Origin: Chaetorhynchus papuensis | Taxonomy: Eukaryota; Chordata; Aves; Passeriformes; Rhipiduridae | DNA length: 64,000 nucleotides | Direction: 5' to 3' | Assembly (NCBI GenBank): GCA_013396525.1 | Contig: VWYX01000760.1 | Span: forward strand, 186,001-250,000 | Shown here: positions 50,158 to 61,711 of the stretch, in pieces | How the letters are laid out: every line of letters starts with the position of its first letter | Numbering within the stretch: the first letter of the stretch is position 1 | Translations under genes and position numbers: made by a program | Notes under the pieces: model-generated | Database searches by the model: none | What the model was told of the DNA's origin: nothing | What the model saw: only the letters and a program-made list of their open reading frames with translations

Positions 50158-51684
50158 GGCTCTCCTCCTTTTAGAAAGTGTGTGAGGATTGCTCATAATG
50201 TTATAAAATATAATACATGCCTCCTGTGGCAAAGATTAACAACACTGATGCTGCTGCTGTGGAGCAACAAACAGCAGCAGTATCTTGACAGGCCTCAGAG
50301 TAAATCTCTTTGCACTTAGACTTCAGGTATAAATTATTTGTAGTGGTGAATTACATCCCCTGTCTCTCCTGTGTGATCTTTGTGTTGGTTGGAGCTCTTT
50401 TGTAGGTGCACAACTGTGCACAGAATGGCTTATGGTTCAATGTGAGTGTGGCTTGGCGGGAAAGGGACAGAAGGGAAGAAAACCAGTGAAGGAGCTGTGA
50501 AGGTCTCTAGAAAGTCAAATGGAAATCTAGTTTTCACTCTGAGGCTAAACCAGCTTCTTTGCTTTGCTGGACCTGATTCCTCACATCTCTGATGGAAAAA
50601 GGCTTGACAGTCTGATGATTCTACTGATAATTTTCCTTCTTCAGTCACTTTCATTCACTCCAGCACTCTATGACTTCATCCTCTGCCTGGTAAAAGTTCC
50701 ATTATAGTAGAGGATGATGCAACCATCATATGTATTTTGAGGGCAAAGTCTCGTTTATATTTAATCTCTAATTTGGAGTCACCTACTCCAGGGATCTGGC
50801 AGAAGACCTGCCTTAAAATTTTTGTTCTGAAAGCAGTCCTCATTTTTTGTTTTTTAAAAACATTACAACTCTGTCCAGGTTTTAGACTGGTTTTAGTCTG
50901 GGTGAGTGCCATCTGTTCTCAGCATATTGTTTTAGTCTTATAAAGGTTTGGAAATAGTTTGTTTAAAGTGTTATCCTCTATAGTGTCTTATTCAGATAGG
51001 AATGTGATTTCTCACTTATGTTGGATAGAATAGAAAGTGTTGCTTGACTGGTTGATTTAGGGGAAGCTTGAATATTAGACTATGGATTTTTATTATCTTT
51101 CCAGTGGAAAAATCTGATGGCTATCAGTGAAAATGTCACGATTTTCAGACATTTTCTTTGGCTAGAAGGTAGCCGGTACTCACAGATATTTTTCTACGTT
51201 ATAGCAACACTGCCTTTGATGCTCAACAAAATGCACTGACAAGTCTTGCAAAGACCTAGATAGCTGCATAATCTTGCCATCAAGTTAATATGTACTAGAC
51301 TAAAGCCATGAGGCTAAGTCTTCATAAGCTCTTCCAGGATCAGAGCACAAGACTGATTTCATATATTTAAAAAAAAAAAAAGTAACTTCTTTGGTGGTGT
51401 AAGAGCACTCTTATCCCCAAAATCTAGATGAGCTTGAGAAAAGAGGAATGAAACAGAAAAGGAATATTTTCTTAGAAGGCCCATTATCCAAGTGCAAACC
51501 GAAAGATACACGTCTCTAAAACAGCAGTCTCTGCGTGGTTCAGAGCAATTGAGTAGATCAGTGGGCAGTCCATAATGCAAGAACAGAAGGCTGCTGAATG
51601 GCTTCACTTTGATCCAGGTTACAGAAAGTCCTGGAAGACTGGAAGAAGTCCTGGAAGACTTTAAGTCTCAAAGTTGATGAGTGC
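50158..51684. other. Noncoding unique sequence before the old LTR
   Basis: No gene recognised. An A run of 13 lies at about 51368-51380. A near-perfect tandem duplication containing AGTCCTGGAAGACT occurs at 51627-51661, just left of the LTR border. Confidence 0.5.
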
Positions 51685-52262
51685 TGTGGTTTAACCCCAG
51701 TCAGCAACTAGAATGATGCAGCTGTTTGCTCACTCTCCACATGGTGGGAGGGGGAAGAGAATTGGAAGAGTAAAAGTGAGGAAACTCCTGGGTTGAGATA
51801 AAGATAATTTAATAGGTAAAGGAAAAGCCATGAACACAAGCAAAGCTAAACAAGATTTAATTCACTGCTTCCCATGGATGGACAGATGTTCAGTCAACCT
51901 CAGGAAAGCAGGGCTTCATCACATGGAACTGTGACTTGGGAAGACAAACACCGCCACTCCTCACTTCCTCACTTCCTCCTTCTTCTCTCCTCTTTGTATA
52001 CTGGAATGATGCCATATGGTATGGGATATCCCTTTGGTCAGTTAGGGTCGGCTGTCCTGCCTGTGTCCCTTCCCAGCTCCTTGCACACTTCACTGGAGGA
52101 GCAGTAGGAGAAGCAGGAAAGGTGTTGATTCTGTGTAGTGCTGCTCAGAAATAATAAAAACATCCCTGTGTTATCAACACTCTTTCCGGTGCACATCCAA
52201 AATCCAGCCCCATACAAGCTGCTATGGAGAAAAGTACTGTTCTCACAGTCAAAACCAACACA
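51685..52262 (-). mobile_element. Old solo LTR of an avian endogenous retrovirus, probably ERVL-related
   Basis: On the plus strand it starts TGTGGTTTAACCCCAGTCAG and includes GGGTTGAGATAAAGATAATT, then CATATGGTATGGGATATCCC with TTTGGTCAGTTAGGGTCGG, then GTGTTATCAACACTCTTTCC, ending near AAAACCAACACA. This order of blocks matches, from memory, a widespread avian LTR family read in reverse, so the LTR points right to left. In that sense strand an ATTAAA polyadenylation signal (plus coordinates 51808-51813) lies near the 3' end, as expected. It is 578 bp long. No internal retroviral genes flank it and no clear target duplication remains. Few CpGs and several indels indicate considerable age. 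A pyrimidine-rich insertion (about 51956-51997) disturbs the middle. ERVL class is my best recollection, not proven. Frames inside (51874-52154) are not genes. Confidence 0.78.
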
Positions 52263-53487
52263 ATAAGCCATGGATAGTAATTAAGAAACCACTTTAAGTG
52301 CTTCCTTTTTCCATCAGTTCTCAGATGTTTTAGCAAACTACATTTTACAGTATTGTCTTTAGGTCTTTCAACATATTTAGGAAAATATGCCAAATGTCTG
52401 CATCATAAGTTAACCATGTGCCTAGGACTCCCTGTGGCGGAACAGATTTGATGTGCCATGGGTTGAAGCAGAGCTCTCAAACAAGCCCTTCAAATGCCCA
52501 GCCCTTTTACTTTCCTCTGTAGCTTTAATTCAATAGCTTCAAAACTAACCCGCTTCCTGACTTCGCACATTGTGATGTCCTTCATTCATTCCCTTTCCCA
52601 CACAGGTATATTTGGACTTCTTTCTGGAGTCTCCCATCTACACCTGAAGTGAGTCATTGAGTCCGGGAGACAGGCTACAAGGAGGTGGGTGTGGATGGCA
52701 CAGCTTTGCAAGATTACTTAGTAATAATTTCTTATGTGTGATATGACATGGAGCCCACCAAGAGTGGTGCCTCTTTCCTGGGATACTCTGCTCCTGCATT
52801 GCTGGAATAAGACATATGAATCACAAAGCTTTTTGCAAATGAAAGTGGTAGCTAGTGAACTTTGCATTTTGTTGCCTCTTGGTCTGCTTTTTATTCCTGA
52901 CTGTTGCAGAACAGTAGGAACCAGCTACAGGTCAGAAAAGAGATGTTTTTTGTGTGGAAATGGTCCTCTTTTTCCCCCATGGAAGTGGTCTGGGAAGGGA
53001 AGCTGCATTACCTTTGTCAGAGCAGACTGGGCTAGCAAGAGCTGGGGTGAGCCATGACAATTCATACACGATCACTGTCACGTTCATTATTTGGTCCCTA
53101 GTATAACCTGAACTGATGGCTCCATACATTTTCTCTGAAGTGACAGTGTTCAGGCATTAGTAGATTCTGATACAGCCTCACTGAACCGTCCTAATAAACT
53201 GCTTCGATGCAGGCTGTAACCTGGCTGTGCTGCAGGCTTCCCTATGGGAAACAAGCACTTTTGCTGTATGCCGTGTTGTCCTACGGCTGAACTTCCAAAC
53301 TGCCCCTGTGATTTTGGAGTGGCACGATGCTCCTGGCGCTACCTGGAACACACGAACACAAAGGTGTCCCCACACCTTGCCGTGTGTGTATGTGCATGTC
53401 CCTGGCCAGACGCACCTCACTAGATGGCAGCAGCACCCCAGCCTTATGAAGTAGCCTCTGGGCATCCTTCCCCTCCCCCAAACCCCC

Positions 53488-53488
<1 letters not shown>
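52263..53488. other. Noncoding sequence, GC-richer toward the A tract
   Basis: No gene recognised. About 53230-53480 is GC-richer with a GTGTGTGTATGTGCATG segment and ends in CCCCTCCCCCAAACCCCCC immediately before the poly(A) run. An AATAAA at about 53193 lies nearly 300 bp before the A tract, too far to be its polyadenylation signal. Confidence 0.5.
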
Positions 53489-53558
<70 letters not shown>

Positions 53559-53564
53559 GAAAAA
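53489..53564 (+). repeat. Long poly(A) tract, 58 uninterrupted A plus A-rich tail
   Basis: 58 consecutive A (53489-53546), then G, 11 A, G and 5 A. It directly follows a C-rich segment. It generates Lys- or Phe-homopolymer open frames on the two strands that are not genes. The origin could be a retroposon tail, slippage expansion or a sequencing artefact, and the length in the real genome may differ from that shown. Confidence 0.95.
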
Positions 53565-53656
53565 TGCCATAAAATCCTTCTGCTGTACACAGCTCAAATG
53601 GAAAAGCTGTGATATGCTGAATTCTGTGCAGCTTCATCATAACTCTCTGTCGTGCC

Positions 53657-53725
53657 TATATATACACACACACATATATATGTATCCATGTGTGAATGTA
53701 AATATATACGTGTGTATGTTTATAT
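53657..53725 (+). repeat. Degenerate TA/CA/TG dinucleotide cluster
   Basis: TATATATACACACACACATA leads into ATATATGTA, and after a short spacer ATATATACGTGTGTATG and TTTATAT. Alternating purine-pyrimidine sequence of this kind is a mutable microsatellite and can adopt cruciform or Z-like conformations. Confidence 0.85.
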
Positions 53726-56700
53726 CTAGGCTTTTCTTATAATAAGGAAGCTTATAGCTAGGACTGACTTCCCTAGAGTCACGGGAAAGGGGAGTCAGAG
53801 CTGGCATGGGCCACCTTGTGGGGGCTGTCTCCCCAGTGGTGTCCCCCAGTGTCCTTTGTCACATACTGCTGCACTGCAGAGCAGGCAGGGATGGCTGACT
53901 CTCTCCTCTCCCACAAATCTGAAGGAACCAGTCGGCCAGGAATGGGCCTCACTGCCTGCTGTGCTGATGGCACCATGCAGCAGCAACACCTGGTAAAGGA
54001 AAACAACTTATTTGGAAGATGCTAAAATTTGGTGGTGAGTTTCTTCCTCAGAAACCCCCAGACAGTTTCCTGGACTGGTTCACAAGCTGTCACAGCTGCA
54101 GCCAATTTCTGCTGTTATAGGATGGCTCAGCTAGTTAATAAATATCGTGCCATACATTTCATTGAGTCCAGGATTAAATGTCACATCAGTGTAAGAGAAT
54201 GTCACTTTTCCTGCTAGTTGCTGGCCATGTCCTCATCGTCTCTGTGGGCAGCGGCATATGGTGAGTGTAATGCCCTGAACCTTCTGCAGCAGAGAGGACA
54301 GGAGTGGAAGTGTCAGGGCAAACACAGAGGCTTGAAAGAAAAATGTTCTTGGGTGTGCTTGGCAGGGGCAGTGCAAGGGCTGGAGGTTGAGCATGGAAGG
54401 AAGGGAAGACAGAAAAATAATTCCTCTAAATGAGTTTATTGGCCTCTCTAGTTCAATATAAATAAAAACTGTAACTTTAGACAGCTTCAGCTCTCAAGGT
54501 TGCATGTAGCCCTCTACTCATGTGTGCCTGTAAGTCTAATGAGTTTGGATGAGAGCTACTAAGTTCTGGAAAAAGCTACACCTGAAATTAGAAAGCAGAG
54601 ACTTTTGGTGACAGCAGTAGTCACCTGTGTGTTGCAAAGGCTGTTTGAAGCTAAGGAGGTGTAGTTCTGGGCCAGTGAATCAGAGTCGTTTCCTATCTGT
54701 AACTTATCACTACGCCATCCAACATCTGGCAACCCTGCTTGTGTGAAGCCTGAAAGAAACAAGAAAAGGGCAATAGCCTGGGGAGTACCACAACACAAGA
54801 AATTGTGGAGGTTTGTAGCCCAGCTGGCCTCTTGTAGAATAAAGATCCTTTGGAACACTCAGGCTTGGAGGGATCACTAGTCTGGGTGAAGCTGAGGATG
54901 CTGTGTTGAGAGGCCAGGCTCCCTCACTGCCTGAAGTTCTGCAGCCCATACTGACCTGCTGCTTGGCAGCAGTACCCAGCAATACCCAGCAATACCCAGC
55001 ATCAGGGAATTGTGTTTCCCCAGTGCTCGTCAGGGCCCAAGCCAGTGGGTTTATATTTGGCTGGGACTAATTCATTTAATTTGGTAGCTGCAGTAGTGAC
55101 AGTGCACTTTTATTTGGCCGGGTGCAGGCACAGAGAAGCATAAAGCCCATTTTCATAATGCAAAGGTATTGTATGTGTCTGGCACACACCACTCATCTCT
55201 AAGGCCTCTGTTAGACTGTTAACTGAACATAACTCATGTCCTCAGAAGACAAGGTGCATGATACTCACTGGTGTTTAAACTGGCTTGTTTAAAGTTCAGA
55301 ACTAAAGGACTGCATTCATGCTTGTTCACCATGTGTTAGAAAATTAAATATACTTTACATACACTGTCCATGGGCTCTGTGTCTATAGGAAACATAATCA
55401 TCAGTGAAAGAGCAGTGGTGTTATAGCTAAAACTGTGTTTGCATTTGTATGGCATGATATTCTAGCTGAGGTGAAGAAGGTCAAGTTGCTGGAAACATGG
55501 ATTATAATTTTTTAAGAACAATTCCAAATTAGCATATTTTGTAAGTTTTCTTTCAATATCTGTGTTAACTTATAGTTTGAAAGTAGGGTAATATTGGTTA
55601 TGACTTAAAATTTATCTTTGACTAAAATGTCTATAAGACCTGAGATATCTTCAGATTTGCTGACAATCAGATTGATTTTGTGTGATCCTTTGGTTGTACA
55701 AGTCTGTGTTTTGCTAATTGAATATAGCACACCTTAAACATGCTTTTCAGTTTTAGGTTGGGAAAATTTCCTGTTTCTGATAGGTGTGACAGCAGGTTGG
55801 GATTGCTGTTCATGATGCAAGGTAGAATGTCTCTATCCGAGACAGCAATTAGCCTAAGAACTATGCTGATAATTGTGTCACGTTTTAACATTACTTCATA
55901 ATTCAATGCGCGCCTGAAGTCCTGGTTGCTACCATCAGATGCACTTGTATCATACAATGAAGACCTCTGTTCTCTTATAGGAAGCAGAGCCTAGAAAAGT
56001 CAATTAATGTATTTGCATTTATCAAAAGATCGAGCTTATAGAGGATGGTTAAATGGACTTGCTAAAATATCCACAAATCTGAAAAAAGTACAGATCTCTT
56101 AAATATTGGGGCCATCATCTTTCCTACCTAGAATTAGCTCTTGGTTATCCAGCATTGTCCTGAGTGTTTGGAGAAGTTTAAGCATTATCCACTGCCCCTT
56201 ATTAATCCACATGGCTTTTTACCAGCTGAGACAGTTTCTTCTCATGCTTACACAATCTCTCTGTCATGTATAAGACTGTGTGGTTTCTCTCAAGAGTTCA
56301 CATTCAGTTTCCCAGTGAAGAAGCTGGGACACATGTTGTGTGTTGATAGGCACTGGAAAAAGCAGAGAAGTCTCTCCTGGCAACTTGTGCTGCTGATATG
56401 AAAACGGCAAGGAATCCTGGAAACTTTCCCAAAACTTCTTGTTTATAGATTATGACAACATGGGGATTCCTACAGTCCTGGGCTGTGTCTCTGTCACTTG
56501 TCCTTTGCCAGAAGGCACTGGTTACTGTCTCACTGGAATGACTCTTTCCATGTTGTGGCCCTTGATGATTTTATGCTTCAAAAGGCTTCAGCAGGTTGGT
56601 GGGAAACACAACCCAGCTGCTAATACACTCCAAATTTTTCTTGGTTTCTAGGCACTAAAAGGATTCTTCTGTAACTGTGCATTATTAAGACTTTTTCATT

Positions 56701-56785
56701 GCTATTTCTGGGAAAGAAAGGTGCCTTATGCTCATAGCATTACTTGAAATCCTGCTCAAAACATGAAATAGTTTTTTGTTGGGGA
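53726..56785. other. Noncoding unique sequence
   Basis: No gene recognised. About 53770-54000 is GC-richer with both-strand open frames. A three-copy 10-bp repeat is listed separately. The rest is AT-rich unique DNA. Confidence 0.5.
54971..55000 (+). repeat. Short tandem repeat, AATACCCAGC x3
   Basis: Three head-to-tail 10-bp units, the first differing by one base (AGTACCCAGC). A minor minisatellite. Confidence 0.85.
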
Positions 56786-56853
56786 TTTTTTTTTTTTTGA
56801 TTGGTTGGTTGATTGGTTGGTTGGTTGGTTGGTTGGGGGTGTTTGTTTGTTTA
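56786..56853 (+). repeat. T run followed by (TTGG)n and (TTTG)n
   Basis: Thirteen T (56786-56798) are followed by GA and about nine TTGG units with one GATTGG interruption (to 56839), then GTTTGTTTGTTTAAAC. A compound tetranucleotide microsatellite. G pairs in every repeat give it weak two-layer quadruplex potential. Confidence 0.9.
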
Positions 56854-59800
56854 AACAAAAATAATGTTCAGCAAGTGCATCAAAGAAGTAAGTTCCTGAT
56901 AATAAGTTTGGAGACTCAGCTTTAAGTGAACTCTTAACAGTAGCAAGATGAAGACTCAGCAAGTGCCTCATGAATCTTCTGTTCTTGCTGCCTCCAAGCA
57001 CTCCTTTAGGACCTCTCTCAGCTGCAGGAGTCAAAGGGACACCACAGCATTGGTGGTCTCCAGGGCTGCCTTTTCCTGGGGACACCTCTGCTTCAAATGC
57101 ACTCTCTCAGATATGACACAAATTTCAAAGCTAAAAGCCAAACTCCCCTAGATTTGTGCTGCTCAGCTTTGAGAGCTTGCTGGAGAGGCAACTTGTTTAA
57201 AGATGTTCCACTTTCTCTGTGTCCCTCGGCCCCTTGGAGGACGTCATCTGAGACCTAATCTTGTGAGGAGGAGGGCATGGAAGTGGGGCTCAGAGGCATC
57301 ACAAGTTCACTGGAAGCCATAGGCAGTTTGAGGAAAAACAGGATCCCAAAGTCCTGATACCCCATCCCAGTTATGTAAAGACAAACAGAACCGAAATTTG
57401 ATATAGAAAGTCAGAGTTTGTTTAGAGAGGACTGAATGAAGTAAAGAGGGAAATGATATGTGAATAAAAGGATGCTTGTACCAAAATAGTCTAAGAAGTG
57501 AGGAAAATAGTCCTCTTGATATTCTCAAGGTCATTAAAAAAAGTGAAGATAAAAGGGATATTTTAATGAGTGGTTGTCAACCATAAATCTATAATAAAAC
57601 AAGGGAATTTCTATCACAGCAGAAAGATCCCATGGATACGGATTTAATATAGCAAAGTTTTTCAACATCTGACTTTTAAGAGGGATCTTTACCTGTCAGG
57701 GACTCACTGCAATTGAACAGTAGGGAGTGTTCAAAATTTTATCAGTCTGTGTTGGGATACACATTTCTGGTATGGATGTGTATGATTTCAAAGGAATTAA
57801 TGGGGAACTCTACCAAATTTGTTTCTGACAAGGAAGATTTGCAGAGAATGTGAAGGAGAAAAGAAGTAATTAGGAAAGAATTGTTAAAGAAAATCTGTTC
57901 CAAGGAAGATAACTTCAAAAGGATGAGTAGTTTGATTTCTACTAGTTTTTGGGAAAACCCTGACAGTGAGGTAGAGGTAGAGTGTCAAGAAGGAGTGTGG
58001 ATTGTCCTTTGCTGGGAGATTTGAATAAATGAGAAAGCTGGGTTAAGGGGCTGGTAATTCTGTGTTGGGAAAGAGTTTGGCAACTTGTGGTACTTTCTGT
58101 GCCTCTTCTTGGTGATCTGATGATAAAGAGCTCAGTGAAAGAGGTTATTGAGTTTATAGAGTAAGTCATATCCCTGCTTATGCCTAATTGCCTATAACGA
58201 TATTCTGTATTTCCATGAATGTAGCTATCTGCTTTCTAAAACACTTGGAATCATCAAATTACATGAAAAACACCATTAGCATGCAAGTTGCTGCCTCACA
58301 ATAAATACCATTTAAAAGAGTAGTAAAGATGCCAACATTTTATGTGATATCCCTAAACTGTTTTTTCTTCCCCCACTGTACTCACCAACTGTTGTTTTTC
58401 AGACCACATTTGATGAAGAGACAAGTCTATATTAATATATTTGTTGAAGAAAAATGCACAGCACATTAAGAGAACACCATAAAAAGTGGCCCAGAATAGT
58501 ATGGAAATGCCTGACAAATGTGAGCCTGCTGACATGGAAGGGCACTTTTAATGCATTATTTATAGCTATTGCTTTACCACCACAAGCCATTGAGATCAAG
58601 GTCACCCAGTGGACTTCTGGGCAGTGGGTCAAGACTTGAGAAGCAATATTGATAACAGCAGCTGACAGTTTCTTGGATACAGCTGGTATTTTTCTAAGCA
58701 GCAGAGTTTTCTAACTTCTCATGAACAATGGAAATCTGTTTGCTGTGAAACTGCTCATGTCTGTCTTGGTCACAACTCATTAGTTGTGGTCAGACCCAGG
58801 CCTGGTGTAACTGCTCTTCCTCCTCCCGGCATCTTCCTGTAAATCAGCTGAGTAAATGCATCTAATACAACAATTCTAGGTGGGGTTTTATTTTTTTGTT
58901 TTATGTTTCCCAGACCCTGTTTTTACTCTCTGCCTGTTCTCTGCCAGGCAAATGTTCTAATGTATTGAACTCCCAAATCTGAATGCTTTCAGTGTGCTGG
59001 GAACCACAATAATAAAATGTATGCTGTGACTGCGGAAAACATAGTTAGTCTTTGTGACTCTCTGCATAAGATTTCTCTGTTTTAAAGGTTTCCAGATCCT
59101 TTATCACCCGTTCTTCATGATTTTCATGAGTTGTGAAGCTTTGTTTTGGTTTAGTGGAATTTTTTGTTGGGCTTGGGTTTTTTTGTTTTATCTGGGGTTT
59201 GATTTTTCTTTAATTCTATTAAACATAATTCCTTCTAAGGGGAAGTTGGAAAGAAGAACCATTTTAATATCTTCAGCCAAATTGCACTCTCATTTAGCAG
59301 TTCAAGTCACATCTCAAGGTGAGCTGTGAGATTTTCTCCAAAAATGCTTTTGCCAGACAAGAACTCCTGTACCCCTGTAGAAGTTTTCCTGTCTTCTTGC
59401 TTGGAGACTTAATTTCTTCCTAACTTGCTCCTATTCCTTCAAGTGTTGCTTCCTATTGCTTGCCTACTTCATCGGTTTACAGTTTAACCAGTTAACTCAC
59501 TGCTGATGAAAGGCTTGATTAGCATTTTATTAAATTCCTTTTTTGTTTGTTTTTTCTATGTTTTTATCTTTCACTTACATTTTTATCTTACACTTACACT
59601 AACCATGTTTATATGTTCATCTCTTATTGGATAATACACCTTCCATTCCCAAAAAGGCCATCGGCTTTTATTAAAGTAAATAAAGATTTTCATTGAAAAA
59701 ATGAGCAGCAAATCCAGGTGACCTCTTTTCAAGAAGTGACTTGTGCATATAGATAGTGTTAACTTTCTTCTGAGTGACCAGACTGCAAACTAGCTCTCAA

Positions 59801-61660
59801 CATCTAATTGAAGAAAGAAAAAATCTTGAAAATAAATTACCTCTTATAATCCCCATATTTCTTTAAGAGACTTTGGAAGGACTTCATTCAAAGTAAGAAA
59901 TAATCCCTAAGAGCAGCCAGAGTGAGGTGAAAATTGATGGATTCTCTCTGTACTTGCTTTAATCACTTGGAAAAAAACTACAAGATTATAAAAAGAAAGC
60001 TGAAAAACTGGGCACTGCATCTGCCAGAATTACTGAGTTTCCATTAACTGCCAGACATTGGGGCATATTTTGCTCCTAGTGATGGTGGTGTAAATTATTC
60101 TTATTGAAATTGAAGGAGTTGCACTGAAATTAATCTGGCATAATCTAGTGCAGACTTCCTCTCCTTCCCTTTCCGAAGCAATTTGGTTCACATTATGTAT
60201 GTACAATAATTAATTTAAACTAAGATGAAATAGGCCATTTATCCTTGAAAGGATTTGGGATTTGAAGACTTCTAGTCCAATTTTCAGGAAGATTTCTGTT
60301 TATATGGAAAAACCACTTGTGAAAATAAGCTAGGGCAGCAGAAAAAAAAGAAGGAAAAAAGCAGAAAGAAAACTCCACCAACTGGACTTTGAATACTTGT
60401 TTTGTAAAAGTTTGACACAGAACCTTTTTTTAAATATTTGATATTGAATCATTTCCTTGTCTTAGTTGAAAAAAAAAATATCTGGTACTCCGTGATGAAG
60501 GACATGGCTCTAACTGCCAAAATTTCCATGTCTATGTAGTCTGCAGGCACTGGTTTGTGCTATGCTACTCATTAATCAGTGATTTTGTATTGCTGCAAAT
60601 CAGATCAATATTTGTGACTTGTAAAATGTGGCTTCTGATCCAATATTTACATAATTTCGATGGTTAGTGGCCATGTGTGCGTCTACTGCTTTGCTGGGGC
60701 GGTGGAGACCTGAGTGGGGAAGCACTGATCATTTTGCTGCCACTGGGCTTCCTTTGGGATTTAGTGCAGGGCCACTTCAGTGTCTCTGATTGAACAGCGT
60801 GGGCTCAGCCAAGGATTTTGAGTCCAGGTCCTTGGTTCTGGCCAGGCAGGAACAGGGCTGGCTCCCACAGAGCTTCTCGGGCGTGTCTGTGAGGATCCAG
60901 CTGTTGGTAAGCAGGAGTTAATTACAGGTCCTCATGTGCTAAGGTATAAATGTCCAGCCCAAGAAGGGCTTCACAAAATGTATTTTACAGTGGCACGTGA
61001 GAGGTACTGATGAGCAACTGCTGCATCTCCCCAACACTGACTCTACGTATGGCCTTGGAGGAAAGCCCTGGCTTTCCCCACACACCTATGCCAGGAGACC
61101 CCATCATCTCTCATCAAGGGCTGTTCCTGAAGTATTTCTTTCCTGTATTACGTAGAAATCAAGGGTCTGAGAAATAAATGGCACCTACCCAAATATTTCT
61201 CTTCCTGTTGCTTTCACGAGTGATTTCCATCCTAAAATTATGAGAACTTGAAAGGCTTTTGGCAGAGAAAAGGTGAAACTTTTGAGCTGCTTATTTACAA
61301 CGTCAAACAGGAACATATTCCTTTGACCAGTGTTTAAAATAACCTTGCTCAGTTTAATCCTTGCTTTTGATTTTGCTCTGACATTTGTGTGAATTTTTCA
61401 ATTTCACTTGGAAAACCCAGTGATCAGTCAGGACTATGTAGTGAATTTACTGATTTTCATGAGTAGAAGTATTAAAGTCCCTTCACTATTTGCATGGTAA
61501 TGCTTTATTCTTCCTTTTCCTGCCCACCATGAATTTGCCAAGTACCTCTGCTAAGCGCTATGAGAGAAAAACATTCAGGCTAATTTTCAGTTTGCTTTGC
61601 TTTAATTGATTTTATACAGTTTGCTGGGTATAATTGCTTTCTTATAATCAAGTATTTCTT
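56854..61660. other. Noncoding sequence with conserved-element-like blocks
   Basis: No gene recognised. About 58180-58330 and 58440-58640 are non-repetitive, balanced in composition and rich in ATTA and TTAATGCATTA-type words, and the second is open in one frame on each strand. Both are candidate conserved noncoding elements. About 60690-61120 is GC-richer without recognisable exons. Confidence 0.45.
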
Positions 61661-61711
61661 AAACAAAAATTATATATTAAATAAATAAATAAAAATATAT
61701 AAAAATAAATC
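61661..61711 (+). repeat. AT-rich (TAAA)n low-complexity tract
   Basis: About 50 bp almost entirely A and T, including AAATAAATAAATAAAAATAT. A low-complexity tract that could act in matrix attachment. No function is shown by sequence. Confidence 0.85.

Noticed and set aside
53178..53640. Frames containing poly-Phe or poly-Lys
   Set aside because: Products of the 58-nt A tract, not coding.
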